From the NCBI RefSeq assembly GCF_000385335.1, contig NZ_ARWA01000001.1, positions 4,046,001 to 4,110,000 of the forward strand: 64,000 nucleotides of DNA, written 5' to 3'. The DNA comes from Methyloferula stellata AR4 (GTDB lineage Bacteria; Pseudomonadota; Alphaproteobacteria; Rhizobiales; Beijerinckiaceae). The stretch's first letter is position 1, and each line of letters begins with the position of its first letter. Below the pieces are notes generated by a model, which was given only the letters and a program-made list of their open reading frames with translations, searched no databases and had not been told where the DNA came from. Shown here one piece after another: positions 62,306 to 64,000 of this stretch. The position numbers were made by a program, and so were the translations under genes.

Positions 62306-63598
62306 CTATTCGGCGGCCTCGATTTGAATGTCCTTGAGCTTCTTGATCCCAAGGAGATCGAGCGTGAAATTCTCGTAGAAGGTTTCGCTCTTGCCCTGAC
62401 GGATCTTGTGGAGGAAATAACGCTCAAAGCCGACCTTGGCGGCGTGCACCCATTTGCCCTGCGCCGACCAGTTGACGTTGCGTGGCGGGATCTGCGGTTG
62501 GGCGACGAAGGCAATACCTTGGTCGCCGAAATCCGCGAGGCAGACGGCATTCCATGTTGCGACTGCGCGCGGGGCTGCGCCGCGGAGCAGCGCGCCAATG
62601 TTTTTGGCAGTTGCCGTCACCATGGACTCGATCATGAAGCCGGTTTTGGGAACGCCCACGGGTAGCGGCGTTTTTCCGACTGGCGGAATGGCAACGCAGA
62701 CGCCGACCGCGAAGACATTTGGAAAGGCCTCGTTGCGCTGGTGCTTATCGATCGTTACGAATCCGCGCGGATTGGTGAGGCTTCCTATGCCACGCACCGC
62801 CGGCACACCCCGGAAGGCGGGCAGCATCATCGAAAAGGCGAAAGGCAAGTCTTGCGTGCTTTTGACCGTCCCTTCGTCATTCACCTCTTCGACGATCATA
62901 TGGCCGGGCTCGACCTTCATCACGCGCGCATTGGTAATCCATTTGATGTGGCGCTCACGCAAAGCGCTCTCCAGAAGGGCCTTCGTATCTCCGACGCCAT
63001 CAAGCCCCAGATGGCCAATATAAGGCTCGGGCGTCACGAAGGTCATTGGAACGCGATCGCGCGTGCGGGCGCGCCGCAGCGCGGTGTCTAGGATGAAGGC
63101 GAATTCATACGCCGGACCGAAACAGGACGCTCCGGGCGCCGCCCCGACGACGATAGGTCCTGGCGCTTTCAGCAGGGCCTCAAAAGCTGCCTTCGCATCG
63201 AGCGCGTGATTGGTTTGACAGATCGAATGCGTATGACCATCGGGTCCCAAGCCCGGCACCTCGTCGAAGGCGAGATCCGGACCGGTAGCAATGACGAGAT
63301 AATCATAGTCGAGGATACTGCCGTCGTTGAGTTCGATGAGATTTTGCGCAGGAAGAACTCTCTTTGCGCCTTCAGGCCGGAGCTTGATCCCGCGTCTTGC
63401 AAAGGCGCTCGAAACATCGACGGAGATGTCCTTCGGTTGACGCCAACCGACTGCCACCCACGGATTTGACGGCACGAAGGAATAGGTCGTTCCGAGACTT
63501 ACGACGGTCAGGTCATCGATGGGCCTCATTTCATTCTTCATTTCATAGGCCATAATCGTTCCGCCGAGACCAGCGCCGAGAATTACAATTCGTGCCAT
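62306..63598 (-). CDS. sqr: sulfide:quinone oxidoreductase-like flavoprotein
   Basis: A 430-residue FAD enzyme. The dinucleotide motif is IVILGAGLGGTIMAYEM, and the cysteine pattern of sulfide:quinone oxidoreductases is kept: Cys159 in GASCFGPAYEF and Cys301 in AVGVCVAIPP, with Cys127 as a third. It would oxidise sulfide to sulfane sulfur, passing electrons to quinone. ATG 63598 is preferred over an upstream one at 63691 because the motif then starts at residue 4. First gene of a five-gene unit divergent from the ArsR-type regulator. Confidence 0.92.
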   Translation of the reverse strand: MARIVILGAGLGGTIMAYEMKNEMRPIDDLTVVSLGTTYSFVPSNPWVAVGWRQPKDISVDVSSAFARRGIKLRPEGAKRVLPAQNLIELNDGSILDYDYLVIATGPDLAFDEVPGLGPDGHTHSICQTNHALDAKAAFEALLKAPGPIVVGAAPGASCFGPAYEFAFILDTALRRARTRDRVPMTFVTPEPYIGHLGLDGVGDTKALLESALRERHIKWITNARVMKVEPGHMIVEEVNDEGTVKSTQDLPFAFSMMLPAFRGVPAVRGIGSLTNPRGFVTIDKHQRNEAFPNVFAVGVCVAIPPVGKTPLPVGVPKTGFMIESMVTATAKNIGALLRGAAPRAVATWNAVCLADFGDQGIAFVAQPQIPPRNVNWSAQGKWVHAAKVGFERYFLHKIRQGKSETFYENFTLDLLGIKKLKDIQIEAAE

Positions 63599-63793
63599 GA
63601 AGCTACCCCGCCCTTTTCCATCTGCCGCACAGTCCCACGACAATCGAAGCTCTTGAGATAGCATGCGGATCTTACAGCGCTGAGCTACCAATTATTCGAT
63701 CTGACACCATTCACGATGAGGCTTTGTCACGATGAGATTCTGCTGCGTGCTGCTGCGCTGACACTCGCGAGACCATCCCTCTCGGTGCCAGGC

Positions 63794-63838
63794 TTGACGT
63801 TTAACATTCAAATATTATAAATTCAAGTCTATGAATGT
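63794..63838 (+). promoter_or_regulatory. promoter and inverted repeat upstream of the sulfide-sensing regulator
   Basis: TTGACG (63794-63799) and TATAAA (63816-63821), 16 bases apart, predict a start site about 3 bases before the ATG at 63831, nearly leaderless. Inverted arms ACATTCA (63804-63810) and TGAATGT (63832-63838) flank an AT-rich core (AATATTATAAATT), as expected for an autoregulated ArsR-family operator that could also control the divergent sqr operon. Confidence 0.6.
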
Positions 63839-64000
63839 ACAGGATATGATTCCGGCCTCCGAAAGGGCTGCTGAGCTGATGCGCAGTTTGTCGCATCCGC
63901 AGCGGCTTCTCGTGCTTTGCGCTCTTGGAAAAGAAGAAATGTCGGTCGCCGAGCTTCGTGAAGAACTCGAAATCGATCAGGTGCCAATGTCGCAGCAGCT
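63831..64000 (+). CDS. BigR/SqrR-type ArsR-family regulator, truncated by the window end
   Basis: The first 56 residues are visible. HPQRLLVLCALGKEEMSVAEL carries a Cys in the LC position matching the first of the two redox cysteines in BigR and SqrR, repressors that form a tetrasulfide or disulfide on sulfide exposure. The second Cys would lie past the end of the window. Its position divergent from sqr fits a sulfide- or persulfide-responsive repressor. Confidence 0.85.
   Translation, partial: MNVQDMIPASERAAELMRSLSHPQRLLVLCALGKEEMSVAELREELEIDQVPMSQQ

Noticed and set aside
1-64000. tRNA, rRNA, transposase, integrase or prophage genes
   Set aside because: None was recognised on either strand in the intergenic gaps or among the coding frames; this was a reading by eye and not a covariance-model search.

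Overview
The window is a 64 kb stretch of chromosome from an alphaproteobacterium of the order Hyphomicrobiales (Rhizobiales), probably near Beijerinckiaceae/Methylocystaceae. This is inferred from gene content: usg, sdhE-mfd, map-radC, prmA with uvrD, an IalB-family protein, an OpgC protein, a liv operon carrying a DUF6867 membrane protein, an extensin-like protein, and many short palindromic intergenic repeats. G+C is high and genes are densely packed. No tRNA, rRNA, CRISPR array, prophage or transposase was recognised.

Layout. 0-3 kb: soluble globin-coupled chemotaxis transducer, then an ArsR regulator with a tandem SRPBCC protein. 3.1-6.7 kb: arsenic operon arsR, arsC (thioredoxin type), arsC (glutaredoxin type), acr3, CoA-binding protein, arsH, with an operator over the arsR start. 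6.7-13.4 kb: orphan ModA-like protein, HXXEE membrane protein, SGNH hydrolase overlapping opgC, NAD(P)HX repair enzyme, hspQ, IalB-like protein. 13.5-20.2 kb: orphan peptide-binding protein coupled to a degenerate adenylate-forming protein, a slipin, two tandem FrnE-like DsbA proteins, a methyltransferase. 20.3-29.3 kb: mfd, sdhE, FkbM methyltransferase, map, radC, GGDEF-EAL protein, usg. 29.5-33.3 kb: mocA and split xdhC, a PcaD-like hydrolase with a histone-H1-like tail, a flavin reductase. 33.5-38.9 kb: branched-chain amino acid ABC operon in which most genes overlap the next. 39-46.4 kb: ccdA, flippase, prmA, a Cys-rich secreted protein, an alpha/beta hydrolase, uvrD. 46.7-54.3 kb: group 3 truncated haemoglobin, extensin-like protein, SphA-like outer-membrane protein, then sulfatase, small periplasmic protein, octahaem-TPR cytochrome, and a monohaem cytochrome. 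54.4-56.6 kb: secreted protein and a transmembrane Ser/Thr kinase. 57.3-64 kb: sulfide:quinone oxidoreductase, DUF2892, HlyD, RND and AhpD-like operon, divergent from a BigR/SqrR-type ArsR gene cut by the window end.

Most notable: (i) a dispersed palindromic repeat whose first bases, TAG, form the stop codon of at least six unrelated genes, with a three-module composite version present twice in opposite orientations; (ii) the sulfatase/octahaem-TPR cytochrome operon; (iii) the hydrolase with a Lys/Ala-rich DNA-binding-like tail; (iv) a probable sulfide-responsive operon that includes an RND pump. Functions come from reading motifs and family resemblance; no database search was run.
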